Shown: positions 26,616 to 35,629, counted from the first letter of the stretch. The stretch is 64,000 bases of DNA from Enterobacter sp. JBIWA008 (GCF_019968765.1 NZ_CP074150.1:30232-94231), one strand, 5' to 3'. Program-made: numbers and translations. The notes: generated from the letters alone by a model not told the origin.

Positions 26616-27125
26616 ATGTCCAGACGTAAGTATACCTTTGAAGAGCGCCTTGAAGTCGTTATGCACTATTTTGCTAGCGATGAGGGCTATCGTTTAACCT
26701 CCGCTCGATTCAATGTACCCAGAACCCAGGTTAGAATCTGGGTTGCCGCCTATGATACACATGGAGAAGAGGGACTAAGGCCCAGGGATAAAGGCGTATC
26801 AATTGATCCGGACATACGAGTTGAAGCAGTGAAAGCAGTGCTTTCAGGTCAGATTTCCCAGAATCAGGTGGCCACAAAATTCAATCTTGCAGGTGCTGCG
26901 TCTGTAGGCAAGTGGATGAAAGTATTCAAGGAGCATGGGGAAGAGGGGCTTCGCTCACTCAAGATAGGTAAAAAAAGGGCTCCTCATATGACTGAAAACC
27001 CTGAAGCTGCAGAAGCCACACTGGAACGCTCGCGAGCACAAAGGATTCACGAGCTGGAAAAGAGAATAAAGTTTCTTGAGTTACGGATACTTTACCTGCA
27101 AAAGTTGAAAGCCTTAGTTCAGTAA
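26616..27125 (+). CDS. IS150-group transposase OrfA
   Basis: 169 residues from MSRRKYTFEERLEVV. Two helix-turn-helix segments (about 10-55 and 65-110) and a C-terminal leucine-zipper-like helix (RIHELEKRIKFLELRILYLQ) as in IS3-family OrfA. It binds the IS ends. The frame of orfB overlaps its last codons, so an OrfAB fusion by -1 frameshifting is expected. Confidence 0.9.
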   Translation: MSRRKYTFEERLEVVMHYFASDEGYRLTSARFNVPRTQVRIWVAAYDTHGEEGLRPRDKGVSIDPDIRVEAVKAVLSGQISQNQVATKFNLAGAASVGKWMKVFKEHGEEGLRSLKIGKKRAPHMTENPEAAEATLERSRAQRIHELEKRIKFLELRILYLQKLKALVQ

Positions 27126-27178
27126 GAGACAAGGTCAGAGTTGTAAATGAACTGAGGCAGTTTTACCCACTAGAACAA

Positions 27179-27985
27179 TTGCTCAGTATGGCCAGGATAC
27201 CTAGGAGCACGTTTTACTACCATCTTAAAGCACTTAAGTCGGCAGGAAAATACGATGAAATAAACCTCAGAATTAAAGAGATATATGATGAAAATCAGGG
27301 ACGCTATGGCTACCGTCGTATAACTCTGGCTCTCAGAAGAGAAGTGGGCGTGATCAACCACAAAGTCGTTCAGCGCTTAATGAACGGGCTTGATCTCAAA
27401 GCAGCTATCAGGGTTAAACGCTACAGTTCATGGCGTGGCGAGCGAGGTTGTACGGCTGACAACATCTTACAGCGAAATTTTAAAGCCAGCAGACCTAACG
27501 AAAAATGGGTCACCGATGTCACTGAATTTGCCGTCAATGGTCGAAAACTCTATCTTTCACCCATCATCGACCTCTTCAATAACGAAGTAATTTCCTTCAG
27601 TATTTCAGAGCGCCCAACAATGCCAATGATTGATGATATGCTCATTAAGGCATTTGCCAGGCTGGATGCGGACAGCGCTCCTGTTCTTCACTCAGATCAG
27701 GGCTGGCAATACCGTCATAGATGGTATCAGTATCAGTTGCGAGAGTTCGGTGTCTTACAGAGCATGTCCAGAAAAGGAAACTGTCTGGATAATGCCTGTG
27801 CTGAATGTTTTTTCGGAACGTTAAAGTCAGAATGCTTCTATACCAATAAATTCAATGATCTTCATGAACTTAAGAAAGCCATTGAAGATTACATTCGGTA
27901 TTACAACACCAGACGAATCAGCCTCAAGTTAAATGGTCTTAGTCCCGTTGAATACAGACTTAAATCTTACCCATTGAGGATTTAG
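27179..27985 (+). CDS. IS150-group transposase OrfB (DDE integrase)
   Basis: 268 residues from the first start-like codon (TTG); the open frame reaches back into orfA, so it is normally made as an OrfAB fusion. DDE residues appear as WVTDVTEF, HSDQGWQY and ECFFGTLKSE. The normal right inverted repeat is not found just after the gene, and 27986-28350 has no recognisable gene, so the IS is truncated on its right side. Confidence 0.9.
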   Translation: MLSMARIPRSTFYYHLKALKSAGKYDEINLRIKEIYDENQGRYGYRRITLALRREVGVINHKVVQRLMNGLDLKAAIRVKRYSSWRGERGCTADNILQRNFKASRPNEKWVTDVTEFAVNGRKLYLSPIIDLFNNEVISFSISERPTMPMIDDMLIKAFARLDADSAPVLHSDQGWQYRHRWYQYQLREFGVLQSMSRKGNCLDNACAECFFGTLKSECFYTNKFNDLHELKKAIEDYIRYYNTRRISLKLNGLSPVEYRLKSYPLRI

Positions 27986-28350
27986 CCACGCTAACGACAC
28001 TGCATTTTGTTGAGTTTGTCACTCAGCAGTATCACTTGAGCAGAGGTTTCAATAGCGCAAATGTCAGTGCGCTATTGCGGGATTTAGTGGTGTTTTTTCA
28101 GATTAAAGTTGGGCTAATCAGCACTGAAAGTTAGCAAAACGTGCTTCCCGTAAAAATTTTACAAAACTTTTTACGCTGAAAACATGCCTCAAATTCGCAA
28201 CAGGAAGCCCGCTGCGCGATTTTTCGTTACATGTAACGCCGATTGCAGTTCAACAGTAAAAAACGGTTGTTGGGGGTTTTGGTTGCGAACTGCAGGCTGT
28301 TAAAACGCATTCCTGCACAGAAGAATTGTCATGAATAGCTATGAATAGCA

Positions 28351-28539
28351 GTGACCTTGCAGGTAAAGGTCAGGTTCATTACTATTCACTCATCGATACT
28401 GACCGGAACCATTCAACACGAATATGTTGATGGGGTATTGATGTCGGAGAACAATCTCCCCCAGCCTAAGAGCGGGATACCCAAAGACAGAGACCGGACC
28501 CCAACAAGAGTGGATAACATCGATGGTCTACTCTGGTGA
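28351..28539 (+). CDS. Possible short protein before a terminator
   Basis: An open frame of 62 codons, or 32 from an internal ATG at 28441 (MSENNLPQPKSGIPKDRDRT). It stops 4 bp before a strong terminator, which favours real expression, but no ribosome site stands out and no family is recognised. Confidence 0.3.
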   Translation: MTLQVKVRFITIHSSILTGTIQHEYVDGVLMSENNLPQPKSGIPKDRDRTPTRVDNIDGLLW

Positions 28540-28542
28540 AAA

Positions 28543-28565
28543 GGCGCTGATATCAGCGCCTTTTT
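28543..28565. terminator. Bidirectional terminator
   Basis: Perfect palindrome GGCGCTGATATCAGCGCC followed by TTTTTG and preceded by GAAAA. It lies at the end of the minus-strand gene 28553-29068 and after the short open frame on the plus strand. Confidence 0.85.
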
Positions 28566-29068
28566 GCTTTTCTGGATGTGTAAACCGTCTGTCCGTTCAG
28601 TCGAAGATGTGCAACATACGAAAACTTCATTGGCTTACTCTTTGGAATGGAGTGTCGCCCCCATTGATGGACTTCGTATGCAGAGACGACATACAGCTTC
28701 AACCCGTTAGGGTGACTGTTGTCCTTGCGAAGGTCAAAGAAGATCGCATAATCATTAACCTCCATATAGTGATACATCTCGTTGTTGCCCTTATTGATAT
28801 GAGGAACAACATAGGAGGACAGCAGATTTGTTGAAAGCATCTTCGGTAAGTTAAGGCTGGCCGCATATCTGTCTGCACAGAAAAATCGATCAGGTGGGAT
28901 TTCCGGCCCGTTCCCTTTTTGATCAGAAAACACATGATTACTGTAGTTAATGGTGATCTGAACAGGGTCAGGAATATTGGCAATATCAGCCATAAACGTA
29001 AAAGGCGCCAGATGCTTCATGCAGTAACTTTTTCCATCAAAGGAAAGATTTTTATGTGCGCCTTTCAC
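28553..29068 (-). CDS. Hypothetical protein
   Basis: 171 residues on the minus strand. Soluble, beta-rich, with FMADIANIPDPVQITINYSN and MYHYMEVNDYAIFFDLRK. It may belong to the group annotated as stationary-phase growth adaptation proteins on enterobacterial plasmids, but I hold that loosely. An alternative start at Met17 or Met26 is possible. Its end overlaps a strong terminator. It is not obviously related to arsenic resistance. Confidence 0.6.
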   Translation of the reverse strand: MKGAHKNLSFDGKSYCMKHLAPFTFMADIANIPDPVQITINYSNHVFSDQKGNGPEIPPDRFFCADRYAASLNLPKMLSTNLLSSYVVPHINKGNNEMYHYMEVNDYAIFFDLRKDNSHPNGLKLYVVSAYEVHQWGRHSIPKSKPMKFSYVAHLRLNGQTVYTSRKAKRR

Positions 29069-29225
29069 TTGTATCCCTTACAAATCCAATGGAGCTGGAA
29101 TAATACCATATCCCCACCAACCGGGGGTGCGCCGGAGTTGTAAAAGATATGTATACTGTTTGCGCTTAGCCTGGCTCTCTTCCTGGCACCTGACCCAGCG
29201 CAAAAATGGCTGACTTTTTACCTCG

Positions 29226-29924
29226 TCAGAGCTTTTCCTGATTTACTCGCTCTGAGAGGGCCTGGTGACTCTCTTTTCGTTCAGAGTAACGGTCGGCGAG
29301 ATAACCGGTATGTCCTTTAAGCAGTAACGTAATCTTAAACAACTCTTCGGCGACATCGACGATACGATCGTACCAGGAAGAAGGTTTCATTCTTCCGCTT
29401 TCATCGAATTCCTGCCATGCCTTTGCCACTGAGGACTGGTTAGGGATAGTGAACATCCGCATCCACCTTCCCAGAATGCGCATCTGGTTCACTGCATTGA
29501 AAGACTGAGAACCGCCGCAAACCTGCATCAATGCGAGGGTTTTTCCCTGGGATGGACGAACTGCACCTTCGCTCAGTGGTATCCAGTCGATTTGCGCCTT
29601 CATTATCGCGCTCATTGCTCCATGCCGCTCCGGAGAACTCCACACCATCCCGTCACACCATCTGACAAGCTCGCGCAGTTCGGTGACCTTAGGATGCGTA
29701 TCAGGGGCGTCATCCGGCAATGGCAAACCTGAGGGATTAAACAGTTTGACCTCTGCCCCCATCGCCGTCAGCAGACGCCCTGCTTCCTCTGCTGCGTAGC
29801 GGCTGTAGGAGCGCTCTCTTACCGATCCATACAGAATTAAAATTCGTGGTGACTGCTGCATATGCAGACGCTCATGAATATGTTTATCAAAATATTCGGG
29901 GGTCAGAGCGGGAAATTGTTCCAT
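29226..29924 (-). CDS. arsH: Arsenical resistance protein ArsH (NADPH-FMN oxidoreductase)
   Basis: 232 residues. Flavodoxin-like fold with [14 protein letters not shown] (FMN phosphate loop) and [22 protein letters not shown], plus the ArsH-specific N-terminus and [17 protein letters not shown]. ArsH oxidises trivalent organoarsenicals or acts as a quinone/azo reductase. It is divergent from arsR, sharing an 85-bp control region with a palindromic operator. Confidence 0.93.
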   Translation of the reverse strand: MEQFPALTPEYFDKHIHERLHMQQSPRILILYGSVRERSYSRYAAEEAGRLLTAMGAEVKLFNPSGLPLPDDAPDTHPKVTELRELVRWCDGMVWSSPERHGAMSAIMKAQIDWIPLSEGAVRPSQGKTLALMQVCGGSQSFNAVNQMRILGRWMRMFTIPNQSSVAKAWQEFDESGRMKPSSWYDRIVDVAEELFKITLLLKGHTGYLADRYSERKESHQALSERVNQEKL

Positions 29925-29973
29925 TTTTCTACTCCATGGATAATGGATGATTTTAAAACCAACATATATGATT

Positions 29974-29991
29974 TATCATATGCGTATGATA
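29974..29991. promoter_or_regulatory. Putative ArsR operator
   Basis: TATCATATGCGTATGATA, a perfect 7-4-7 palindrome in the arsH-arsR intergenic region, 18 bp before arsR. ArsR dimers bind such sites and release on arsenite or antimonite, which would control both directions. Confidence 0.7.
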
Positions 29992-30009
29992 CATGGAATG
30001 GAGTGAAAA

Positions 30010-30330
30010 ATGCTACAGCCTGTCCAGCTTTTCAAAATCCTTTCGGATGAAACAAGACTCGCTATTGTCATGCTACTCAGGGAGTCTGGAGAGCTTTGCG
30101 TTTGCGATATTTGTGCAGTCACTTCTGAGTCTCAGCCTAAAATATCGCGTCACATGGCCATCTTACGTGAAGCCGAGCTGGTTATTGATCGTCGAGAAGG
30201 CAAATGGGTCCACTATCGTCTGTCTCCCCACATTCCCGCATGGGCATCAGAGATAATCACAACATCCTGGCAGTCCCTGCGGGAGGACGTACGCGAATGG
30301 CTGGCAAATTCCGCCTGCACTTCATGTTGA
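30010..30330 (+). CDS. arsR: Arsenite-responsive repressor ArsR
   Basis: 106 residues, SmtB/ArsR winged helix. The metal-binding motif is ELCVCDIC (about 30-37) in the recognition-helix region, as in plasmid R773-type ArsR; CTSC closes the C-terminus. It represses the operon until As(III)/Sb(III) binds. First gene of arsRBC. Confidence 0.95.
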   Translation: MLQPVQLFKILSDETRLAIVMLLRESGELCVCDICAVTSESQPKISRHMAILREAELVIDRREGKWVHYRLSPHIPAWASEIITTSWQSLREDVREWLANSACTSC

Positions 30331-30375
30331 GGTAATCAAACATATACACATAATCATATATTAACGGAGTCTAAA

Positions 30376-31665
30376 ATGCTTTTGGCAGGGAGTATTTTTT
30401 TATTGACGCTAGTCTTGGTCATCTGGCAGCCCAGAGGACTTAGTATTGGCTGGAGCGCAAGTATCGGTGCTGTATTGGCACTAGGAACAGGCGTCATCCA
30501 CATCGATGATATCCCCATTGTCTGGAATATCGTCTGGAATGCGACAGCTGCATTTATAGCGGTAATCATCATCAGTCTGCTGCTCGATGAATCCGGTTTC
30601 TTCGAATGGGCTGCGCTGCATGTCGCACGCTGGGGCCACGGACGTGGTCGCTTACTGTTTACCTGGATTGTCCTGCTTGGTGCTGCTGTTGCTGCGTTGT
30701 TTGCTAACGACGGCGCAGCTCTGATCCTGACGCCGATTGTGATTGCGATGCTGCTCGCTCTGGGATTCAGCCGGGGCACAACACTGGCCTTTGTCATGGC
30801 CGCAGGGTTTATCGCTGATACCGCCAGTTTACCGCTGATTGTCTCTAACTTGGTGAATATTGTCTCGGCGGATTTCTTCGGTCTGGGCTTTACGCCATAC
30901 GCCTCCGTTATGGTACCAGTGAATTTGGCTGCAATTGCTGGCACGCTGATTATGCTTCATCTCTTTTTCCGCCGGGATATCCCCACGGCATATGACGTTT
31001 CACTACTGAAGGTGCCTGCTAGTGCGATCAAGGACCCGGCAACTTTCAGGGCGGGCTGGATTGTTCTGTTGTTTCTGCTGGTCGGGTTCTTTGCGCTGGA
31101 GCCGCTGGGGATCCCCGTCAGCGCGATAGCAGCAACAGGCGCAGTTGCTTTGTTCGTGGTAGCGAAAAGAGGCCATGCCATTAACACCGGTAAAGTGCTA
31201 CGCGGAGCACCATGGCAGATCGTGATTTTCTCGTTGGGTATGTACATGGTTGTTTATGGCCTCCGCAATGCCGGACTCACAGAGTACCTGTCTGAAGTGC
31301 TTAACCTACTGGCGGATAAAGGGTTATGGGCTTCCACGTTCGGCACAGGCTTCCTGACGGCATTTCTGTCTTCGGCGATGAACAACATGCCGACTGTGCT
31401 GATTGGAGCACTGTCAATCGACGGGAGTACAGCGACCGGCATCGTCAAAGAGGCGATGATTTATGCCAATGTTATTGGCTGTGATTTAGGTCCGAAAATC
31501 ACCCCGATCGGCAGCCTGGCCACCCTGCTGTGGCTGCATGTATTGGCACAGAAAAACATGACCATCACATGGGGATATTACTTCCGTACCGGCATTATCA
31601 TGACGCTGCCTGTACTGTGTATCACTCTGGCCGCGCTAGCGTGGCGGCTCTCTGTCACTTTGTAA
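30376..31665 (+). CDS. arsB: Arsenite/antimonite efflux permease ArsB
   Basis: 429 residues, full family length. About 12 membrane segments; conserved [12 protein letters not shown] and [18 protein letters not shown] regions. ArsB expels As(III) using the proton gradient or with ArsA; no arsA is present here. Lies 45 bp after arsR and 12 bp before arsC. Confidence 0.95.
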   Translation: MLLAGSIFLLTLVLVIWQPRGLSIGWSASIGAVLALGTGVIHIDDIPIVWNIVWNATAAFIAVIIISLLLDESGFFEWAALHVARWGHGRGRLLFTWIVLLGAAVAALFANDGAALILTPIVIAMLLALGFSRGTTLAFVMAAGFIADTASLPLIVSNLVNIVSADFFGLGFTPYASVMVPVNLAAIAGTLIMLHLFFRRDIPTAYDVSLLKVPASAIKDPATFRAGWIVLLFLLVGFFALEPLGIPVSAIAATGAVALFVVAKRGHAINTGKVLRGAPWQIVIFSLGMYMVVYGLRNAGLTEYLSEVLNLLADKGLWASTFGTGFLTAFLSSAMNNMPTVLIGALSIDGSTATGIVKEAMIYANVIGCDLGPKITPIGSLATLLWLHVLAQKNMTITWGYYFRTGIIMTLPVLCITLAALAWRLSVTL

Positions 31666-31677
31666 TGAGATACCGAT

Positions 31678-32103
31678 ATGAGCAACATCACCATCTATCA
31701 CAACCCGGCCTGCGGTACTTCACGCAACACGCTGGAGATGATCCGTAACAGCGGTAATGAGCCTACAATTATTTATTATCTTGATACTCCCCCGTCAAAG
31801 GATGAGCTTATTAAGTTGATTGCCGATATGGGCATTTCGGTACGGTCATTGCTGAGAAAGAATGTTGAGCCTTATGAGCAACTAAGTCTCGCTGAAGACA
31901 AGTATACCGATGAGCAGTTGATAGGTTTTATGGTTAAGTATCCTATACTTATCAATCGCCCAATCGTCGTGACACCGATTGGTACCAGATTATGCCGTCC
32001 TTCTGAGGTGGTTTTGGATATTATTCCTGAACCTCAGAAAGGCTCTTTCACGAAAGAAGATGGTGAAAAGGTCATTGATGAAAAAGGGAGGCGGATTAAG
32101 TAG
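31678..32103 (+). CDS. arsC: Arsenate reductase ArsC (glutaredoxin-coupled)
   Basis: 141 residues. Catalytic cysteine in HNPACGTSRNT (Cys12 by count), then PIVVTPIGTRLCRPSE with the arsenate-binding arginines. It reduces arsenate to arsenite for export by ArsB. Complete, with a terminator 70 bp downstream. Confidence 0.95.
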   Translation: MSNITIYHNPACGTSRNTLEMIRNSGNEPTIIYYLDTPPSKDELIKLIADMGISVRSLLRKNVEPYEQLSLAEDKYTDEQLIGFMVKYPILINRPIVVTPIGTRLCRPSEVVLDIIPEPQKGSFTKEDGEKVIDEKGRRIK

Positions 32104-32170
32104 GGAAAAGCAGTGGGATGGATAATTCAGCTACTCTTTGCATTATTTAACGTTTTCTTGAAACAAAAAA

Positions 32171-32195
32171 GAGTCCATATATTTATGGACTCTTT
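32171..32195. terminator. ars operon terminator
   Basis: Stem GAGTCCATA / TATGGACTC with A-rich 5' and T-rich 3' flanks (TTTCTG), so it can act in both directions. It closes the arsRBC transcript. Confidence 0.8.
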
Positions 32196-32216
32196 CTGTG
32201 AAGCCTCGGTAATTCT

Positions 32217-32240
32217 GTCCAACTTTTTGGGGTCAGTACA
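32217..32240 (-). repeat. Orphan right inverted repeat of an IS150-group element
   Basis: The end reads, on the minus strand, tgtactgaccccaaaaagtt, an IS150-group terminus. No transposase adjoins it, so only the outer end of this IS remains. Confidence 0.75.
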
Positions 32241-32258
32241 ACCCGAGGCTTAATCTGT

Positions 32259-32471
32259 ATGCCTAGACAACATCAGATTAGCCGCTTACCTGCCGAAAGG
32301 CAAGGAGAAGTCAGCTATGAAACTGCCACGAAGTACCCTGCTCTTGTGTGTGTTGATAGTGTGTCTCACACTGCTGATATTCACTTACCTGACACGGAAA
32401 TCGCTCTGCGAAATCCGTTACAGGGACACGAACAGGGAGGTGGCGGCTTTTATGGCCTACGAATCCGGTAA
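32259..32471 (+). CDS. mok: Mok, translation-coupling frame of the hok locus
   Basis: 70-codon frame that overlaps hok in another frame, as in all hok/mok/sok loci. Translation of mok is needed for hok translation and is the step blocked by Sok RNA. The inserted ars block ends only 19 bp before the mok start, so it has lost its natural leader and promoter. Confidence 0.75.
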   Translation: MPRQHQISRLPAERQGEVSYETATKYPALVCVDSVSHTADIHLPDTEIALRNPLQGHEQGGGGFYGLRIR

Positions 32472-32475
32472 GTAA
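32317..32475 (+). CDS. hok: Hok-type membrane killer peptide
   Basis: 52 residues, [20 protein letters not shown] then the conserved [13 protein letters not shown] and AFMAYESGK. Hok/FlmA peptides insert in the inner membrane and collapse its potential in cells that lose the plasmid. The peptide gene is intact, with AAGGAG 13 bases upstream, but its mRNA leader and the antisense gene are split by the insertion upstream, so killing from the native promoter is unlikely. Confidence 0.95.
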   Translation: MKLPRSTLLLCVLIVCLTLLIFTYLTRKSLCEIRYRDTNREVAAFMAYESGK

Positions 32476-32483
32476 GCTACCTG

Positions 32484-32507
32484 AAGGCGGGGGAAACCCC
32501 GCCTTTT
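32484..32507 (+). terminator. hok transcript terminator/3' stem
   Basis: AAGGCGGGG, loop GAAA or similar, CCCCGCCTT then TT. Starts 9 bp after hok; part of the conserved 3' structure of hok mRNA. Confidence 0.8.
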
Positions 32508-32550
32508 CAGGAGCTGAGTTGGTCTGACATGCCTGAAGCGCCTTTATGAA

Positions 32551-32581
32551 GGGGTTGCCGGTTTACCGGTAGCCCCTTTTT
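32551..32581 (+). terminator. Second terminator downstream of hok
   Basis: Stem GGGGTTGCCGG / CCGGTAGCCCC (one mismatch) followed by TTTTT. No gene is supported between it and 33357. Confidence 0.8.
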
Positions 32582-32879
32582 CCATCCCGAAGGGTGCAGT
32601 CGCATGCATGAACAACCCGGAAGGTCTGTTCCCCTGCGGGGAACGGGGGAAGGGGGACGCGCCTTCGGCGCTGCCCCTCTGCTCCCTCCGCCTTGTCCAC
32701 ACTCCAGCCTTTCCCGCCTGATTTTGCTGAAGTCAGCGCGCCATGAGTTACCTGCCTGTGCCTGGCATCAGCCTGGTTTTCCCTGTGTTCTTCATTCCGG
32801 GCATCATATACGGCGTCCTGCTGGTTAACTTTCTCAGCTGCAGCTCCGTGGCTATAACCCGAAAACAGGGCAGGGCGAT

Positions 32880-33401
32880 GGCCCCCTTCGGCTCCCGGCC
32901 AGCGCTGCTGTCCGGTCGTCGAGCCCCACTCCGCCAGGGCGGCTGCTGCGCACCCGCCAGGCTCCGCCGAACCCCTCCGGGTTTCGGGCCATACGGCTAG
33001 GGTCTGATGGCGAAGGTCAGGGGCTGCGGCTTCTCCGGCCGTGCCGTCCGGAACGCCTTCACCGCGCCGGCTGATGCCGTCGCTTTAATGGCGCCACGCC
33101 GTTCCGACGTGTCGGGTGTGTGCATCCTGTTCCCCCGGTGAAGCCATCCCCCGTGTGTCCTCACGCGGAGGGCTGCTTGTAGCACCGTCGGGTCGTCATC
33201 CAAGGGGTGAAATGCACTCCGCCAAAACTTTTTGCGTGCCGCAAAAACTTTAGTCTCCGCCCCTTTCCTTCCTCCCTTCGCCGTTGCTCCTTTGCCCTTT
33301 GCCGCGAGAGAACTCACCAGGGAGATGGACAACCATCACCACAGGAGAAAACCAGGATGCACACACGAAACGTCAACGTCAAAACCGCCGCTCAAGAATC
33401 T
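32880..33401 (+). repeat. 521-bp leading-region repeat B, copy 2
   Basis: Direct copy of 21229-21749 with only scattered base changes, most of them in the first 80 bp. It again ends 15 codons into a gene, here the one at 33357. 11.65 kb separate the two copies. Confidence 0.9.
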
Positions 33402-33650
33402 ACCGGAAGATGTGATTCAAACCTCACAACGTCCCAGTTCACGGATCTGTTTTGCTGGGTCCTGGCAGCAACGGAAGGGGAGCCACAACCGGCAATTTTT
33501 ACGCCGCCAGAGAATGCCACTGAGTTGACGTTAATAAATGACGAATGCCCGGATTATATCTCTGTCTGGGTTGTAGATGGTCGCCCGGTGGCAGCTGCAA
33601 TGCCGCTGGATAATTTTCACCGCGTTATTTCTTCATCTCTAACTAAATAA
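33357..33650 (+). CDS. Leading-region hypothetical protein (chimeric N-terminus)
   Basis: 97 residues. The first 15 match the gene at 21705 through repeat B; the rest (SNLTTSQFTDLFCWVLAATE onwards) is unrelated. Acidic, soluble, no family recognised. Followed 16 bp later by the DUF932 gene. Confidence 0.65.
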   Translation: MHTRNVNVKTAAQESTGRCDSNLTTSQFTDLFCWVLAATEGEPQPAIFTPPENATELTLINDECPDYISVWVVDGRPVAAAMPLDNFHRVISSSLTK

Positions 33651-33666
33651 TCAGGAGTAAATAAAA

Positions 33667-34488
33667 ATGGTCAGTTTCGCAAGCCGTTATCGTATGCCTA
33701 CCTCGATCCGTAAAGACCGTCCGCTGACGAATGATGAATTACAGCGCATCGTTCCCAGCGCTTTCTCATCGGATAAACACGATTCACGCTCTGAACGTTA
33801 TACGTATATACCGACCATTAACATTCTTGATCGCTTACGTGATGAAGGTTTTCAGCCATATTATGCAACTCAGTCACGTACACGTGACCAGGATAAACGC
33901 GACTTTACAAAGCATATGCTTCGCCTGCGCCGTCATGACCAGATTAACGGAAAAGAAGTACCGGAAATTATTCTGCTGAATAGCCATGATGGTTCAAGCA
34001 GCTATAAAATGATCCCCGGTATGTTCCGTCAGGTTTGCAGTAATGGTCTGGTTGCATGGAAGGATTTTGGTGAAATCCGCGTACCCCACAAAGGGGATAT
34101 TGTCGGGCAGGTAATTGAAGGCGCTTACACGGTGCTGAAAACATTTGACGCGGTTGATGAAAATATTGACCTCATGAAAAGCATTCAGCTCACTTTGCCT
34201 GAGCAGCGCCTTTTTGGTGCGACCGCCCTGGAACTTAAATACGATGGAAAACCAGCGCCGATTACACCGGAGCAAATTATTAACCCTCGCCGTGTGCTCG
34301 ACAGAGGCCAGGATTTATGGACCACGTTTAACGTGGTGCAGGAAAATGTGATCCGTGGGGGAATTCGTGGCAGAACGGAAAAAGGGAAGATGACCAGAAC
34401 GCGGGAAGTCACCGGAATAGATGGTGACATCAAATTAAATCAGGTGCTCTGGAAAATGGCTGAGGAGTTTGCAAAGCTGAAGGCCTGA
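33667..34488 (+). CDS. DUF932 family protein
   Basis: 273 residues matching the DUF932 (phage/plasmid-like) proteins found in F leading regions: YIPTINILDRLRDEGFQPYYATQSRTRD, HMLRLRR and CSNGLVAWKDFGEIRVPHKG. The function is unknown, possibly linked to DNA entry. AGGAG lies 11 bases upstream. Last leading-region gene transcribed toward oriT. Confidence 0.85.
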   Translation: MVSFASRYRMPTSIRKDRPLTNDELQRIVPSAFSSDKHDSRSERYTYIPTINILDRLRDEGFQPYYATQSRTRDQDKRDFTKHMLRLRRHDQINGKEVPEIILLNSHDGSSSYKMIPGMFRQVCSNGLVAWKDFGEIRVPHKGDIVGQVIEGAYTVLKTFDAVDENIDLMKSIQLTLPEQRLFGATALELKYDGKPAPITPEQIINPRRVLDRGQDLWTTFNVVQENVIRGGIRGRTEKGKMTRTREVTGIDGDIKLNQVLWKMAEEFAKLKA

Positions 34489-34516
34489 AAATGAAGCCGC
34501 TCAACAGAGCGGCTTT

Positions 34517-35056
34517 TTACTGCCCGCTGTTAAGCGATGCTGTTTCTGTAGTTTTTATCTCATGCTCCTTTCCCGCAGCTGGCGCGAGACGTTCAGAAAG
34601 TAATTTTTTTCTGGCCAGTAATACGCGATATATATTTTTGATATCCTGTGCATAGGCCTTGCGCTGCGCAATGAGCTTTTTGCTCGGCCCCGTATTATAC
34701 ATCCCCACGCTGTCCCAGTTTTTTCCGTATGACCTGAAGTTGTGCGCCAGTACCCATGCACCCGTATAAACGCAGATACATGGATCATTCAGCAGGCGCT
34801 CACGGGTAATATTGAAGTTTTTAAGTTTACCGTAATGTGAGCTGTTCACCTGCATCCCACAGACATCTTCTGTCCCATTCCTGTTTGACCCATTTATCGC
34901 ATCTGGTACCAGATGGCTCTCTTTAATCGAAATTGACATAAGCAGAAGCGGATCAATTTGGTAATCTTTCCCGGCCTGATCAAAGCACATTTGCGGAGCT
35001 GCGCCAGCAGATAGTGAAAGAGTCAGCAAAGCAGCAGGCAGTAACGATATTTTCAT
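34517..35056 (-). CDS. Conjugation-associated lytic transglycosylase (F gene X type)
   Basis: 179 residues. Signal peptide MKISLLPAALLTLSLSAGA, then an SLT domain with the catalytic Glu in SISIKESH, CGMQVNSSHYGK and AWVLAHNF, YNTGPS. It cuts peptidoglycan locally for pilus or T4SS assembly. Position between the leading region and oriT, pointing away from tra, equals orf169/gene X of F. Two cysteine pairs could form disulfides in the periplasm. Confidence 0.92.
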   Translation of the reverse strand: MKISLLPAALLTLSLSAGAAPQMCFDQAGKDYQIDPLLLMSISIKESHLVPDAINGSNRNGTEDVCGMQVNSSHYGKLKNFNITRERLLNDPCICVYTGAWVLAHNFRSYGKNWDSVGMYNTGPSKKLIAQRKAYAQDIKNIYRVLLARKKLLSERLAPAAGKEHEIKTTETASLNSGQ

Positions 35057-35179
35057 AGCTTGGCCTTTTAGCGAAATAAACGGGCTCTGGAGAGGCGCTT
35101 TAAAAAATACCCCGGCGGATCGTCGTAATCAAGTAAATTCACTACAAACGCGCGTGAGCGCTTTCCTGCGGGGATTTAA

Positions 35180-35410
35180 CACCTGTCCGAAATAAACATG
35201 TCAGAGCAGTAGGCGGTATTAACATGCCGCTCTTTACTAACCCTTTAAAACATCACACCCCACGCAAGACTTCGTCTTGCAGATTTTTCCTTTAGTTTCA
35301 TGATGATGTCTGCAAGAATTTTGCGCATTGTTGGATTAAGACCGTTAAATGTCGCACATACCGACACTACACTATCGTATAATCCTGATACCTGTTAGTG
35401 TCGGTATGTC
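35180..35410 (-). other. oriT of F type
   Basis: On the minus strand, hairpin GCAAGAC-gaa-GTCTTGC (35264-35280) is followed by GTGGGGTGTGATG, nearly the F nic sequence GTGGGGTGTGGTG. Nicking is expected after GTGGGGTGT, between 35255 and 35254. The T-strand would then carry the leading region (lower coordinates) first, as in F. The inverted repeat CATACCGACACTA (35357-35369) / TAGTGTCGGTATG (35396-35408) to the right resembles TraM-binding sites. Confidence 0.85.
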
Positions 35411-35590
35411 ACACATGTATCGTACAATTGTAGATATGCTTTAATTCCATTGAATTATATATCGCACAGTGTCACACTGTCGCACATCCTGGTGCTGGAT
35501 TGTACTACTGTATAGAGCGTAAATTCACAGCAGTATCAATCCATTGCACCTTTGCACAGCAAACTGATAATCCACCAACAGGCTATATGT

Positions 35591-35608
35591 AGTGTCGGTT
35601 CCGACACT
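35591..35608. promoter_or_regulatory. Palindrome before traM (likely TraM autoregulatory site)
   Basis: AGTGTCGGTTCCGACACT repeats the CCGACACT half-sites seen at 35357-35408 and ends 21 bp before the traM start, so TraM may repress itself here. Confidence 0.6.
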
Positions 35609-35629
35609 AACTTAAAACAGGTAAGAAAT

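Larger units (their letters stand above)
26572..32239. mobile_element. 5.67 kb insertion bounded by IS150-group ends, carrying the ars genes
   Basis: The left end (tgaactgcacccatttagtt) and the inverted right end (tgtactgaccccaaaaagtt) are both IS150-group terminal sequences, although not identical. AACCC stands on both outer sides (26567-26571 and 32240-32244), consistent with a 4-5 bp target duplication. The block carries an IS150-like transposase pair, an unknown gene and arsH-arsR-arsB-arsC. Only the outer end of the right-hand IS remains. It was probably inserted as one unit into hok/sok. Confidence 0.7.
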
